In this document: positions 33,551-43,400 of the stretch, in pieces | Numbering within the stretch: the stretch's first letter is position 1 | Layout: every line of letters starts with the position of its first letter | DNA from: Verrucomicrobiales bacterium | GTDB lineage: Bacteria > Verrucomicrobiota > Verrucomicrobiia > Verrucomicrobiales > SLCJ01 | DNA: 48,476 nt | NCBI GenBank assembly: GCA_024636835.1 | Contig: JAGXGH010000045.1 | Coordinates: forward strand, 1 to 48,476 | Direction: 5' to 3' | Translations under genes and position numbers: made by a program | The notes under the pieces: model-generated | What the model was told of the DNA's origin: nothing | What the model saw: the letters and a program-made list of their open reading frames with translations, nothing else | The model's database searches: none

Positions 33551-33976
33551 ATGGATGAAATTTCGTTGGCGTGTGGTCGACGGGACTATCGTCGAGGGAT
33601 TGTGGCGTGGTTTTTGATGTTGGTTTGTGTGGCTCTTTCCGCGGTGTTGTCGGGCAACTCTGAAACTGGTTCTGCTGAGGTGTTGCGGGTGGTGATGTGG
33701 TTGCCAGTCGGTGTAGGCATTGGTATTTGGGCATCACGCTGTTCGACTGTAGCGCGCTGGACGCTGGGGCTGGCGGCCTTGGTGGCGTTTTCCCTGTCGG
33801 TGGCGGAGGTCGTGATGACGATGCGCTCCGGAGGTGAGGGGGTGATTGTGAATGTGGTGTTGGGAATTGCAATCGTTGTGCTGTCGTTTCATGTTTTGCG
33901 GACGATGGTCTGGAACCGCGATGCCAAGGCCTACGCGATTGGTCGCGAAGCAGATAGCCCCCAAGTTGACGAATGA
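33551..33976 (+). CDS. Membrane protein of unknown function upstream of queC
   Basis: A 141-aa protein with four hydrophobic segments (about 17-35, 47-62, 66-86 and 95-115) and a polar C-terminal tail. It is not recognisable. The ATG at 33551 is chosen because GGAGAG lies seven bases upstream; an earlier ATG at 33521 falls inside the right arm of a hairpin. The stop overlaps the queC start codon (ATGA), so it is translated together with queC and may serve the same pathway, for instance in uptake or regulation, though nothing in the sequence proves this. Confidence 0.65.
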   Translation: MDEISLACGRRDYRRGIVAWFLMLVCVALSAVLSGNSETGSAEVLRVVMWLPVGVGIGIWASRCSTVARWTLGLAALVAFSLSVAEVVMTMRSGGEGVIVNVVLGIAIVVLSFHVLRTMVWNRDAKAYAIGREADSPQVDE

Positions 33977-34650
33977 TGAGCACGGATAAAAAAAGGAAAG
34001 TGATTGTGTTGCTGAGTGGCGGGATGGATTCCGCGGTGGCTTTATATCAGGGGGTCAAGAGCTACGAGGTGATAGCGGCGCTGAGTGCGGATTACGGGTC
34101 AAAACACAACCACAAAGAGCTGCCGATGGCGGCTAAGCAGGCGGCGCGGTTAGGTGTTCGTCACGAGGTGGCGTCGTTGACCTTTATGAATGAGTTGTTT
34201 GCTTCGGATCTGTTGCAGTCCGGAGGAAAAATTCCGGACGGGCACTATGCTGAGGAAAGTATGAAGCAAACGGTGGTGCCGTTTCGCAATGGGATCTTGT
34301 TATCTGTTGCTGCTGGGTTCGCGGAGAGCGTGGGGGCGTCAGGTGTGGTGATCGCCGCGCATGCCGGAGATCACGCGATCTATCCGGACTGCCGGGAGTC
34401 GTTCATGGCTCCGATGAGTGAAGCGATTCGTCAGGGGACGTATGCGCATGTTGAGGTGATACGCCCGTTTATATTGATGACGAAAACGGAGATCGCTGCT
34501 TGCGGAGCGGAGCTCGGTGTGGATTTTTCAGCGACATGGTCGTGCTACAAGGGCGGGGAGATTCACTGCGGAACTTGCGGGACCTGTGTGGAGCGTATCG
34601 AGGCTTTCCGTGAATCGGGTGTGAACGATCCGACGGAGTATGCAAATTAG
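33973..34650 (+). CDS. queC: 7-cyano-7-deazaguanine synthase
   Basis: A 225-aa PP-loop ATPase that converts 7-carboxy-7-deazaguanine to preQ0 using ATP and ammonia, in queuosine synthesis. The PP-loop SGGMDS is at residues 15-20. The zinc site near the C-terminus is intact: SCYKGGEIHCGTCGTC gives the four cysteines. It is coupled to the upstream membrane-protein gene by an ATGA overlap. queD follows 177 bases downstream, separated by a family-1 hairpin repeat. Confidence 0.96.
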   Translation: MMSTDKKRKVIVLLSGGMDSAVALYQGVKSYEVIAALSADYGSKHNHKELPMAAKQAARLGVRHEVASLTFMNELFASDLLQSGGKIPDGHYAEESMKQTVVPFRNGILLSVAAGFAESVGASGVVIAAHAGDHAIYPDCRESFMAPMSEAIRQGTYAHVEVIRPFILMTKTEIAACGAELGVDFSATWSCYKGGEIHCGTCGTCVERIEAFRESGVNDPTEYAN

Positions 34651-34668
34651 TAGAAGGTATTGAGAATG

Positions 34669-34710
34669 GAGTCGCGTAAAACGGCTGCGCCGCACGCGAT
34701 GGAGAATGGT
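34669..34710. repeat. Dispersed hairpin repeat, family 1, copy 3
   Basis: Same unit as 9848-9886 and 10829-10868, with the shared leading context GAGAATGGAGTCGCG. It sits between queC and queD. Confidence 0.85.
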
Positions 34711-34827
34711 GCTTTTGGAGATAGGTCTTATAAGACCTATTTGTGAGATGACGGCACCTTGCGATGGAAGAAGCACTCTGTAACATTCCGAGGTTTTCAG
34801 CGGTGTGATCACGGCGTATGGTGAATC

Positions 34828-35283
34828 ATGCGTTACCGCGTTTGTAAATCTATCGAAGTCGAGAATGGGCACATGCTCAGTAAGCACCCGGATAAGTGCA
34901 GGTTCCCCCATGGTCACACCCGGAAGGTGGAGATAGTGCTCGAAGCGGCGACTTTGGACGACAATGAAATGGTCTGCGACTTCAAGGCGGTGAAGGAAAT
35001 CATCGGCGAGTATCTGGAAACTTTTGATCATGCGATGTGCATGAACACGGAGGATCCAAGCTACGCGGAAATGAAAGAGCGCCACGGCGATCGAGTGATC
35101 GGCTTTGATCACGAAGATCCAACAACCGAGGTGTTGGCACGGGTGATTTTCGAGGAGTTCGCTGGTCGTCTCGACCAATGGAAGTCAAACGCTACGGCGG
35201 TCTATCCGATCCGTGCGGAGGTGCGGTTGGCGACGATCCGTGTATGGGAAACCAGCAGTTCGTGGGCTGAATACGGCGAGTAA
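34828..35283 (+). CDS. queD: 6-carboxytetrahydropterin synthase-like protein (QueD)
   Basis: A 151-aa protein of the PTPS/QueD family, which turns 7,8-dihydroneopterin triphosphate into 6-carboxy-5,6,7,8-tetrahydropterin, the first committed step toward queuosine. The zinc-binding histidines are present: one in VENGHML (His15) and two in FPHGHT; the catalytic cysteine is in DKCRFPHGH. A late WETSSSW block matches the family end. Its place beside queC supports the queuosine role. Confidence 0.92.
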   Translation: MRYRVCKSIEVENGHMLSKHPDKCRFPHGHTRKVEIVLEAATLDDNEMVCDFKAVKEIIGEYLETFDHAMCMNTEDPSYAEMKERHGDRVIGFDHEDPTTEVLARVIFEEFAGRLDQWKSNATAVYPIRAEVRLATIRVWETSSSWAEYGE

Positions 35284-35391
35284 TACCAAATCTTGGTATT
35301 GATCTGACGCGAGTGGGCGTGGAAGTGGTTGATTGAGATTCACTTGTGCGCGGCGAAAAGTCAGATTTTTATTCTAAATTGGAATGAGAAT

Positions 35392-36870
35392 CTAAGCCAG
35401 TAAGCCGTGAATGACTTTCGCTTTATTCACTCCGGTGAGTTTTTGATTCAAGCCTTGGAAGGGCACTGAGAGTCGATTGTGATCATAACCCATCAGGTGA
35501 AGGATGGTGGCCTGCAAGTCGTAGGTGCGGACGGGGTTCTTCACGACCTTGTATCCTAGTTCGTCGGTTTCTCCGTAGGCGATGCCCTTTTTCACTCCTG
35601 CGCCAGCCATCCACATGGTAAAGGCATTGGGATTGTGATCTCTTCCTGCGAAGTTGCCGGCATTTCCGGCTCGGTTTTCCTGCATCGGGGTGCGGCCAAA
35701 TTCTCCGCCCCAAATGACAAGGGTGTCGTCGAGAAGTCCGCGTTGTTTGAGATCGGTTAAAAGAGCAGCGATAGGCTTGTCGGTTTGCTGGCACTTTTTT
35801 TGGAATCCGTGGTCAAGCGCTTCGCTGGCGTTGGAACCGTGAGAGTCCCACCCCCAGTCAAAGAGTTGGACGAATCGGACGCCTTTTTCGACGAGCTTGC
35901 GGGCGAGCAGGCAGTTGTTGGCGAATGATTCTTTGCCGGGTTGGGTGCCGTAGAGCTCGTGGATATGTGTAGGCTCGTCATCGATGTTCATGACTTCCGG
36001 CACCGAGGACTGCCTGCGGAATGCCATCTCGTATTGTGAGATACGGGCAAGTGTTTCGGGGTCGGCGACCTCGCGATGGGTGGCTTGATTGACCTGATTG
36101 ATCCCATCGAGCGCTCGCCGCCTGATTGCGGTGTTTACGCCTTTTGGGTTGGCAACGTTGAGAATCGGGTCGCCTGTGGAGCGGCATTGAACGCCTTGGT
36201 AAACGGATGGCAGATATCCTGCCCCCCAAAGGGATTTTCCAACGCGTGGTAAGCGTCCTCCGGAAAGAAGCACCATGTAGCCGGGCAGGTTTTGGTTTTC
36301 GGTTCCAAGGCCATAAGTCACCCATGCTCCGATTGACGGGTGACCGAGGCCTTGATTGCCGGTGAGGATTTTGAGTTGAGCCGGTCCGTGGTTGAACTGA
36401 TCGGTTTGCATCGAATGGATGAAGCAAAGCTCGTCTGCTTTGCTTGCCAGATGGGGCATGCGATCAGAAACCCAGGCGCCACTGCTGCCGTGCTGCTTGA
36501 AGTTATAGAGTGGGCCAAGAACTTGAGGTGTGCCCTGGATGAAGGCGAACCGTTCCCCTTCGATGTAGCTTTGAGGGACGTCTTTTTTGTTGAACTTCAC
36601 CATCTCGGGTTTGTTGACGAAGAGCTCAAATTGGCTGGGTGCGCCAATCATGTGCAAGTAGATGATGCGCTTTGCCTTGGGAGCAAAACTTGGCGCAATG
36701 GGCATCAACGGTGCCGTGGCATCGTGTTGTATCGAGAGCGGTGAGCCCAGTGCTTGGTGACCTTGTAGTCCCAGCCATAGTGAGCCTAAACCGGTGGCGC
36801 AGTCGCGCATGAAGTGGCGTCTGGTGGTTAGATCGAGCTGATCGCTGTGGAGCTTTTGAAAAATATTCAT
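35392..36870 (-). CDS. DUF1501 domain protein
   Basis: A 492-aa protein of the DUF1501 family, common in Planctomycetes and Verrucomicrobia and related in fold to alkaline phosphatase/sulfatase proteins. The N-terminus has a twin-arginine-like motif (TTRRHFMRD, Arg17-Arg18), followed by a hydrophobic stretch, so export by Tat is likely. Conserved blocks include DLKQRGLLDDTLVIWGGEFGRTP and RDHNPNAFTMWMAGAGVK. It follows the DUF1549/DUF1553 gene by only 12 bases. The pair is widespread and repeatedly linked to polysaccharide breakdown loci, but its reaction is not known. Confidence 0.92.
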   Translation of the reverse strand: MNIFQKLHSDQLDLTTRRHFMRDCATGLGSLWLGLQGHQALGSPLSIQHDATAPLMPIAPSFAPKAKRIIYLHMIGAPSQFELFVNKPEMVKFNKKDVPQSYIEGERFAFIQGTPQVLGPLYNFKQHGSSGAWVSDRMPHLASKADELCFIHSMQTDQFNHGPAQLKILTGNQGLGHPSIGAWVTYGLGTENQNLPGYMVLLSGGRLPRVGKSLWGAGYLPSVYQGVQCRSTGDPILNVANPKGVNTAIRRRALDGINQVNQATHREVADPETLARISQYEMAFRRQSSVPEVMNIDDEPTHIHELYGTQPGKESFANNCLLARKLVEKGVRFVQLFDWGWDSHGSNASEALDHGFQKKCQQTDKPIAALLTDLKQRGLLDDTLVIWGGEFGRTPMQENRAGNAGNFAGRDHNPNAFTMWMAGAGVKKGIAYGETDELGYKVVKNPVRTYDLQATILHLMGYDHNRLSVPFQGLNQKLTGVNKAKVIHGLLA

Positions 36871-36882
36871 CAGGGTGGGCGA

Positions 36883-39831
36883 TTACTTGGTGAGTGCGGC
36901 GTCGAGATTGAGCAGCATGGATGCGAGGACGATGAAAGCGGCTTGATTTGGTGTATCAGCGAACCCTTCCAACAAGCCGGGGTCGTTTTGATAGGATTGC
37001 TCGATGTCGTGGTAAGCCGAGCCAAGTGAGGACAATGCCTCATCGCTGGGGCGGGTGGAAGTGGCGAGCCGATAGCCTGCGGAAATTTTCTCATCGAGAG
37101 TTCCGGGAAACTCGTTTTGCATGCGTTTTGCGAGCGCGCTGGAAAATTCGGCGAAGGCTTCGTCGTTTAGGGTGGTGAGTGCTGCAATAGGTGTGTTGCT
37201 GGTGAGTCTGCGGTTTGAACAGAGTTCACGGGTTGGGGCGTCGAAGGAGGCGAATGTCGGGTAGGGAATACTACGTTTCCAGTAAGTGTAAATGGATCGT
37301 CGGTAGCGTTGAGGATCGCCGACGGGAGGGGTATCCCATTTATCTCTGGCGAATGGTTGCCACACGCCGGCTTGAAGCGGTGGATAGGTCGGGGCACCGT
37401 AGAGCTGCCGGGTGAGAAGCCCCGAGACGGCTAGTCCGGTATCTCGAATGGCTTCGGCAGGGAGTCTAAGGTGATTACCGTAGGACATCCAAATATTGCG
37501 AGGGTCTTTCTCGCGGTTAGCGTCGACGTTTTCAGCGGACTGGCGATAGGTTACCGATTGAAGGATTTCTTTGAGCAACGCCTTGCGACTCCACGCCATC
37601 TCCGTCTGAAACTTGACCGCTAAGTCATCGAGTAATTTTTGATGGGTGGGAGGAATACCGGAAGAACCGAAGTCTTCGAGAGTTTCGACGATGCCGCGAC
37701 CGAAGAGTTGGTGCCAGTAGCGGTTGACCACGACGCGTGCGCTGAGTGGGTTCTCTTTCGAGACGAGCCATCGTGCCATGTCGAGGCGGGTGGGCGATGA
37801 TGGATCTGCTGGATTGAGATCGGGGAATGAGTCGGGTGTCGATGGGTGTTCGATCAGTTCGCCCTTGGTGAGCCAATTTCCGCGCTCAAAGACTCTGGTC
37901 TCGCGAGCGATTTTTGAGTCCCGAACTTTCATCACGGGTAACTCAACGCCATCGATTTTTTTATAGGCAGCTTGAGCCTCGCGAGTTGCGCTTAACAGCT
38001 CGGTAGTTTGCGGGCTGTTAAGCCATGTGTCCCATGGAGTCGATGTCTCGGTGATTCGGATTCTGCGCGCGACGAGTGGGGTGCCTGCGTTGATGTCGAG
38101 ATTGAACTCGAGATGGAGCGTGAGTTCTTCGCCGTCCACAAGTGAGATGGGTTTTTCGGGCACCAGCACAGCACGGCGAGGACGATTGATTTTACTGAAT
38201 GCGCCCCATCCTGATCTGCTGGATTTCTGCAGCGAGTCTTGTGGCGGCAGGGCGTAGTCCTGACTATCTGAAATCAGCACGGAGATGGGCACTACCTGAG
38301 TAGGCTTTCCTGAGTTCTCAGAGATGCGCAGTTCAACATAGCTGAGGACGGCTCCATGATTTGGAGAGTGTGCGGCAATCTCGCCATCGGGTGGGAGAAT
38401 TTCGAGGCCGAGCGCTTGAATGTCACCGCTTGGGTCAATGGAAATGTCAAAGTGTGTTCCCTTCGCGACATTTCCGACAGGTTTGATTTCGGTCTGATCC
38501 TTATCGCGGAAAATTTCGGCGTTTCCTTTGTTGGTTTTTACGCTAAGGAGTTGCGATGAGATCCATTCTGATTCGTCGCGCTTCTTCCATGCGTTAGTGA
38601 GGAAGGCAAGTTCCGACTGCTTGAGATCGTCGAGACCTTGCTTTGCCTCAGGGTAGTCTTGGTGGTTTTTTGGAACGCGAATGGTAGGCTGGTGCCCAGA
38701 CAAGTCAGAGTCACTGTCATTATTAAAGAATGCGGCGAATGCGTAGTATTCTTTGTGTTCGAAAGTGTCGTAGGGGTGGTCGTGGCAGGTGGTGCACCCG
38801 AAGGTCTGCCCTTGCCACACTTGCCATGTGGTGTCCACGCGGTCGAGCACGGCGGCGACCCGGAATTCTTCATCGTCCGTTCCTCCCTCGTCGTTGGATT
38901 GGGAGAGGCGGTTGAAATTGGTTGCGATGAGGTCGTCGTATTGTCTATTTGGCAACAGATCACCTGCCAATTGTTTGATCGTGAATTGATCAAAGGGCAT
39001 GTCCTCGTTGTAGGCGCGGATGAGCCAATCTCGGTAGGGGAATGCAGTGCGCCGCCGATCCATTCCGAGCCCCTCACTATCCGCGTAGCGAGCAAGATCT
39101 TGCCACACGGATGCCCAGCGTTCGCCATAGGCGGGATCAGCGAGATAATCGTCGATGGCATTGTTCCAAGCAAGTGTTGGGTCTTCGAGATAGGCTTTTT
39201 CGAAATTATCCAGTTCTTCAAGAGTTGGTGGAAGTCCCAGGACATCGAATTTCAATCGGCGCAGCAGAGTGCCGGGAGAGGCTTCGGGTGATGGGCTCAG
39301 GCCTTGTTCTTCCATTTTTGCCAGTACGAACTGATCGATGGCGTTGTGTCCCCATGAGGTATTCGTCGGTGGAAGCGATGGGGTGACAGGAGGTTCGAAT
39401 GCCCAATGGACTTCCCATTGCGCGCCTTGGGTGATCCAGTCGCGAAGGATCTGAACTTCCTCATCGTCGAGTCTCGCGCCGTGGACCGCGGGGGGCATCA
39501 ACAGGTCCGGGTCGTCGCTGAGGACTCTTGCGATAAGCTCGGAGGAGTCAGGATCACCGGGGACGATGACCGCTTTGCCGGACTCGGCGGTGGTGATGGC
39601 GAGATCACGGTAGATGAATGAGATGCCTCCTGCTTTCTTCACCCCACCATGGCAAGCGACACAATTTTTGTTGAGAATTGGCCTGACTTGATTCGCGAAA
39701 GAGATCGGTTCGCCGAAGTGAGTATCAACGAGCTTACTGGCCTCATTATTATCAAGATTTGCCACGACGATCCCCCCGACGCCAAGTGCGAGGACGATCG
39801 TAACGAGAATAATCAGTGGAGTGCGTTTCAT
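36883..39831 (-). CDS. PSCyt1/DUF1549/DUF1553 protein
   Basis: A 982-aa secreted or membrane-tethered protein. An N-terminal hydrophobic anchor (about 6-24) precedes a planctomycete-type cytochrome C domain with one haem motif CVACH (Cys57, Cys60, His61). DUF1549 follows (about 160-370), containing a second CTTCHDHPYDTF motif, then a beta-rich middle domain and DUF1553 (about 690-940). The family is thought to couple electron transfer with glycan handling at the surface, but no activity is established. It forms an operon with the DUF1501 gene. Confidence 0.93.
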   Translation of the reverse strand: MKRTPLIILVTIVLALGVGGIVVANLDNNEASKLVDTHFGEPISFANQVRPILNKNCVACHGGVKKAGGISFIYRDLAITTAESGKAVIVPGDPDSSELIARVLSDDPDLLMPPAVHGARLDDEEVQILRDWITQGAQWEVHWAFEPPVTPSLPPTNTSWGHNAIDQFVLAKMEEQGLSPSPEASPGTLLRRLKFDVLGLPPTLEELDNFEKAYLEDPTLAWNNAIDDYLADPAYGERWASVWQDLARYADSEGLGMDRRRTAFPYRDWLIRAYNEDMPFDQFTIKQLAGDLLPNRQYDDLIATNFNRLSQSNDEGGTDDEEFRVAAVLDRVDTTWQVWQGQTFGCTTCHDHPYDTFEHKEYYAFAAFFNNDSDSDLSGHQPTIRVPKNHQDYPEAKQGLDDLKQSELAFLTNAWKKRDESEWISSQLLSVKTNKGNAEIFRDKDQTEIKPVGNVAKGTHFDISIDPSGDIQALGLEILPPDGEIAAHSPNHGAVLSYVELRISENSGKPTQVVPISVLISDSQDYALPPQDSLQKSSRSGWGAFSKINRPRRAVLVPEKPISLVDGEELTLHLEFNLDINAGTPLVARRIRITETSTPWDTWLNSPQTTELLSATREAQAAYKKIDGVELPVMKVRDSKIARETRVFERGNWLTKGELIEHPSTPDSFPDLNPADPSSPTRLDMARWLVSKENPLSARVVVNRYWHQLFGRGIVETLEDFGSSGIPPTHQKLLDDLAVKFQTEMAWSRKALLKEILQSVTYRQSAENVDANREKDPRNIWMSYGNHLRLPAEAIRDTGLAVSGLLTRQLYGAPTYPPLQAGVWQPFARDKWDTPPVGDPQRYRRSIYTYWKRSIPYPTFASFDAPTRELCSNRRLTSNTPIAALTTLNDEAFAEFSSALAKRMQNEFPGTLDEKISAGYRLATSTRPSDEALSSLGSAYHDIEQSYQNDPGLLEGFADTPNQAAFIVLASMLLNLDAALTK

Positions 39832-40210
39832 GTAATGAGGACATGTTCAGGCTTTAAGAAGTCTGACAAGTAACGGTGATTTATGTGATTATCTTACGTG
39901 TGAATTTCCGGATTGACTTGGTTTTACTCGATTCTATTCCAGCATGTAAGGATTGGCGATCAGTGAGGTATGGTGCTTCCGAAGCGGTTTTCGGGATTGC
40001 CAGATCACTGCGATTATCGCAAATACGGGCGAGACCATCCTTCGCAAGGCTACGGCGGACAGGCTGCCAGCGCTCCTTGAGTTGTTAGACCTTGATGGCG
40101 TTCTTTAGGGAGCGCCATTCCGGTCAGTGAGTCATTTCAATTTGAAACGCAAAAACCCGACTGACGCATTGCGACAGCCGGGTTTCGTGAAAACTGAGTT
40201 TTCTCGGGGA
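39832..40210. other. Intergenic region with terminator and MITE-like fragment
   Basis: About 380 bases without a gene. The right end holds the terminator for the prepilin gene (40151-40187). On the minus strand at about 40064-40122 a sequence resembles the left half of the MITE at 46809-46939 (AATGGC, GCCATC and CTCAAGGAGCGC in the same order). The rest shows nothing I recognise. Confidence 0.5.
40151..40187 (-). terminator. Rho-independent terminator after prepilin gene
   Basis: On the minus strand AAACCCGGCTG pairs with CAGTCGGGTTT around an 11-base loop, followed by a short T-run. It lies about 25 bases past the stop. Confidence 0.85.
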
Positions 40211-40819
40211 TTACCAGGACTTGGCGTTGTCGTTCGTCGCGTCGGAACCCTCAGGGTTGGACCCCTCAGCTGTATTGTCCTCTCCTTTGGACAGGACTGC
40301 GACTCTTGAGTTGAAGAGCTCTTCCGAGGTGTTTTCGGGGTTTTTGAGCTTCTTATCGTAGTCACCATCGAGGTGAACGATGAAATAATTTTCCCAAGGG
40401 TCTAGGATCGCTGGATTGGCTTCATCGGTTATATAGTCAATGCCGCCAACCGGTGGTTTGCCTGAGGCTGCCTCGATACCATCGAGGAAATCGATTTCTT
40501 TTCTGTTTTTGGTCGAATCTTTACCGGTTAACGTTGCGGTAAATGTTGCGTCGGTCACACCTTCCCAGTCTCCAGAGCTGCCAGCTGGGATGGGCATACG
40601 GTTGTATTCTGACTCGAAGTTCTGACATGCATTGGCGATGCCGACGGCGATGTTCTTTGCTTTGGTGATTCGCGCTTTCTTAATGGCGAAACTCCCACCG
40701 ACGAAAATCATGGTGGCAAGGATGGCGATGATGGTAATGACGATGAGCAGCTCGATCAGGGTGAATCCCCGCTTTCGTGCGGGCTTGGAGCGAAGCTGTT
40801 GGTATAATGTGGGGATCAT
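40211..40819 (-). CDS. Type II secretion/type IV pilin-like prepilin
   Basis: A 202-aa pseudopilin-like protein. The class III signal RKRGFTLIELL has the glycine before the cleavage site and Glu at position 5 of the mature protein; a hydrophobic helix extends to about residue 47. The C-terminal part resembles GspG-type major pseudopilins of this phylum (YNRMPIPAG, ILDPWENYFIVHLDGDYD). Many such genes occur in these genomes, so it need not belong to a complete secretion system; none is in the window. Confidence 0.9.
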   Translation of the reverse strand: MIPTLYQQLRSKPARKRGFTLIELLIVITIIAILATMIFVGGSFAIKKARITKAKNIAVGIANACQNFESEYNRMPIPAGSSGDWEGVTDATFTATLTGKDSTKNRKEIDFLDGIEAASGKPPVGGIDYITDEANPAILDPWENYFIVHLDGDYDKKLKNPENTSEELFNSRVAVLSKGEDNTAEGSNPEGSDATNDNAKSW

Positions 40820-40947
40820 AATGAAATGGGTTGGTGATTACAATGTAACACAAATGGGATTACGGGACGACAACTTTTATCGTCTTGTGAAGATTCGGTC
40901 AATCCTACGATTGCCGAATCTTTCGAAAGGTGAAAGGATGTGAACCA

Positions 40948-43398
40948 GTGAGTAAATCTAAATCGAAACCGAATCCACGACGCGGGCCATCGCGTCGTGA
41001 AGAACTGCGTCAACAAGTCCTCAGTCATATGAAGGGCGATTCCTACCAACCGTCGACGAAGTCGGAGTTGGCAAGGAAGCTGGGACTCGACCCGAAAGAG
41101 CGTGCCACGTTTCGTCAGGCGCTGAATGATCTGGAAGAAGAGGGGACAGTTTCAAAGCTGCAAAAAGGTCGGTATAGGCTGGGCGGTGGCGGAAAGCCGG
41201 GCACTGCACGGGGACGAATCGACTTTTTGCGCAGTGGTAAGGCCTTCGTCACCTTGCAGACCTGTGCCCAGGGAAGCACGGCGATTGCGCAACCCGGCGA
41301 GCGGATTTTCGTGTCACAGCATTTGACGGGCACGGCATTGCCCGGCGATACGGTGGAGATCGCGCTGCGCCGCGCCGATGTGCCGGAGTGGGTGAAACAT
41401 TCCAAGAAGCCAGGTGATCGCAAGCCGGACGAAGTGGACGGCAAGGTGACGAAAGTCATCACACGTGGTGGAAAACCGATTGTTGGACTATTCAAAAAGC
41501 ACGGAGGGTTCTTCACGGTGAAGCCGGACGACAAGCGCTACCCGGAGACGGTGGAGATTTTGCCCTATTCCAAGGATTCGGGTGCCCGCGGTGCGGCCCC
41601 AAAAGCGAATGCTGGCGACATCGTCGTGGTGGAGTTGGTGAAATGGGATCAAGCGAACCGTCCGCCAGTGGGACGGATTGTGAAGATTTTGGGTAAGCAG
41701 GGAGAGAAAGGCGTCGATATCGAATCAATCATTCACCGCCATGGTCTGCCCTTGGAGTTCCCGTCAGAGGTGAAGTCCGAAGCCAAGATGGTAGGTGATC
41801 ACGTTGGTGGCGACGATTTACAGGGTCGCGAAGACTGGCGCGACCGCTTGGTGGTGACGATTGATCCATTTGACGCGCGCGATTTCGATGACGCGATCAG
41901 TGTCCAGGCGCTGGATGGCGGTGGCTGGAAGCTAGCTGTTCACATTGCCGATGTTTCGCATTATGTGAAGCCGGGCAGCGCGCTGGATAAAGAGGCGTCG
42001 AAAAGAGGCAACTCGACCTATCTGGTGGACAGGGTGATCCCGATGTTGCCGGAGAGTTTGAGTAATGGGATTTGCTCGCTACGCCCGAATGAAGACCGAC
42101 TAACGCAGTTGGTAGAGATCGAATTTTCACCAGCGGGCAAGCCGATAAAGACACACTATGCTTCGGCGGTGATTTGCAGTGCAAAGCGCTTTACCTATGA
42201 GGAGGCGATGGAAGAAATCCGTCCAGTTGTGGAAGGTAAGCAGCCGAAGAAGTCCAACGATCCGATCACCGAAATGTTGCGTGAAGCGTGGCGTTTGGCG
42301 TCGAAGCTGAGAAAAGAGCGCTTTAAGAACGGATCACTCGATCTGGATTTTGCCGAGGTGAAGATCATTCTCGATGACAAGGGGCAGCCGACAGAATTGC
42401 GCAAAGTGGACTATGACGAGAGTCATCAGTTGATCGAAGAGTTCATGCTGGTGGCCAACGAGCAAGTCGCCCGTGTGCTAAAGACATCGGGTAAGCCGGC
42501 GATGTTCCGCGTTCACGAAGAGCCGGATGCAGATAAGTTGCTGGAGTATCGTGAAATGGCCTTGAGTCATGGGTTCAAAGTCGGCGATTTGTCGGTGCGC
42601 GCCGAGTTGCAGAAATTGCTCAAGATGATCAAAGGCAGCTTCGAAGAACATTCGCTAAAGCTAGGGCTGCTGAAAAGCTTGAAACGTGCGGTCTACGATG
42701 TGGAGCCTTTGGGTCACTATGGTTTATCGAAGGTGAATTACACGCACTTCACCAGCCCGATCCGGCGATATGCGGATCTGATTGTGCACCGTGCCTTGTG
42801 TAAGCTTTCGCTGCATGCGCCACAGATCAAAATGCGCACGCCGACCTTTGAAGGGATGAAGGAGATTGCCGAAAACATTTCGCGCACAGAGAGGGTTTCT
42901 TCCGATGCGGAAATGGACTCCAAACGTCTCAAGGAGATGGAGTATTTTGCGCACTTGGTGGCGACCAAATCTTCCAAGGCATTCCCGGCAGTAATTAACG
43001 ACGTGCGGCGTAACGGCTTGTTCGTCGAATTGATCACGGAGCAAGTTCGAGGCTTGGTTCCTGTGTCTGCGTTCCCTGAGGGTGACTTCTTCTTAGCCGG
43101 AGAAGTGGGAGCCTGGCAGTCGCAAAATCCGCGTGTGGACTTGCGAGTGGGCAACAAGGTGGATGTTCAGCCGATCAGAGTGGACTTCGATAATATGTTT
43201 ATCGATTTCCAGATCGTGGCCTACGAAGAGCACGATCACGGGCCGCTCGAAAAGCGCAGTGCGCCAGCAGGTCAGCGACGCCCTTCCGGAGGGGGACGTC
43301 AGGACAATGATCGACGTGGATCGCAAGGAAAGTCTTCTCGTGGGAAACCCACAGGGCGTCCTCGCGGCGGAAAGTCGAAGCGGACGAAGCGGCGGTAA
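40948..43398 (+). CDS. rnr: Ribonuclease R
   Basis: An 816-aa 3'-to-5' exoribonuclease of the RNB family that degrades structured RNA. Domain order is complete: N-terminal helix-turn-helix (about 10-75), two cold-shock domains, the RNB catalytic domain with DPFDARDFDDAI carrying the metal-binding aspartates, a C-terminal S1 domain and a long basic tail rich in Arg, Lys and Gly. The GTG at 40948 is preferred over the GTG at 40930 because AAAGGA lies eight bases ahead of it. It converges with the glycosyltransferase gene, only two bases apart. Confidence 0.95.
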   Translation: MSKSKSKPNPRRGPSRREELRQQVLSHMKGDSYQPSTKSELARKLGLDPKERATFRQALNDLEEEGTVSKLQKGRYRLGGGGKPGTARGRIDFLRSGKAFVTLQTCAQGSTAIAQPGERIFVSQHLTGTALPGDTVEIALRRADVPEWVKHSKKPGDRKPDEVDGKVTKVITRGGKPIVGLFKKHGGFFTVKPDDKRYPETVEILPYSKDSGARGAAPKANAGDIVVVELVKWDQANRPPVGRIVKILGKQGEKGVDIESIIHRHGLPLEFPSEVKSEAKMVGDHVGGDDLQGREDWRDRLVVTIDPFDARDFDDAISVQALDGGGWKLAVHIADVSHYVKPGSALDKEASKRGNSTYLVDRVIPMLPESLSNGICSLRPNEDRLTQLVEIEFSPAGKPIKTHYASAVICSAKRFTYEEAMEEIRPVVEGKQPKKSNDPITEMLREAWRLASKLRKERFKNGSLDLDFAEVKIILDDKGQPTELRKVDYDESHQLIEEFMLVANEQVARVLKTSGKPAMFRVHEEPDADKLLEYREMALSHGFKVGDLSVRAELQKLLKMIKGSFEEHSLKLGLLKSLKRAVYDVEPLGHYGLSKVNYTHFTSPIRRYADLIVHRALCKLSLHAPQIKMRTPTFEGMKEIAENISRTERVSSDAEMDSKRLKEMEYFAHLVATKSSKAFPAVINDVRRNGLFVELITEQVRGLVPVSAFPEGDFFLAGEVGAWQSQNPRVDLRVGNKVDVQPIRVDFDNMFIDFQIVAYEEHDHGPLEKRSAPAGQRRPSGGGRQDNDRRGSQGKSSRGKPTGRPRGGKSKRTKRR

Positions 43399-43400
43399 AG

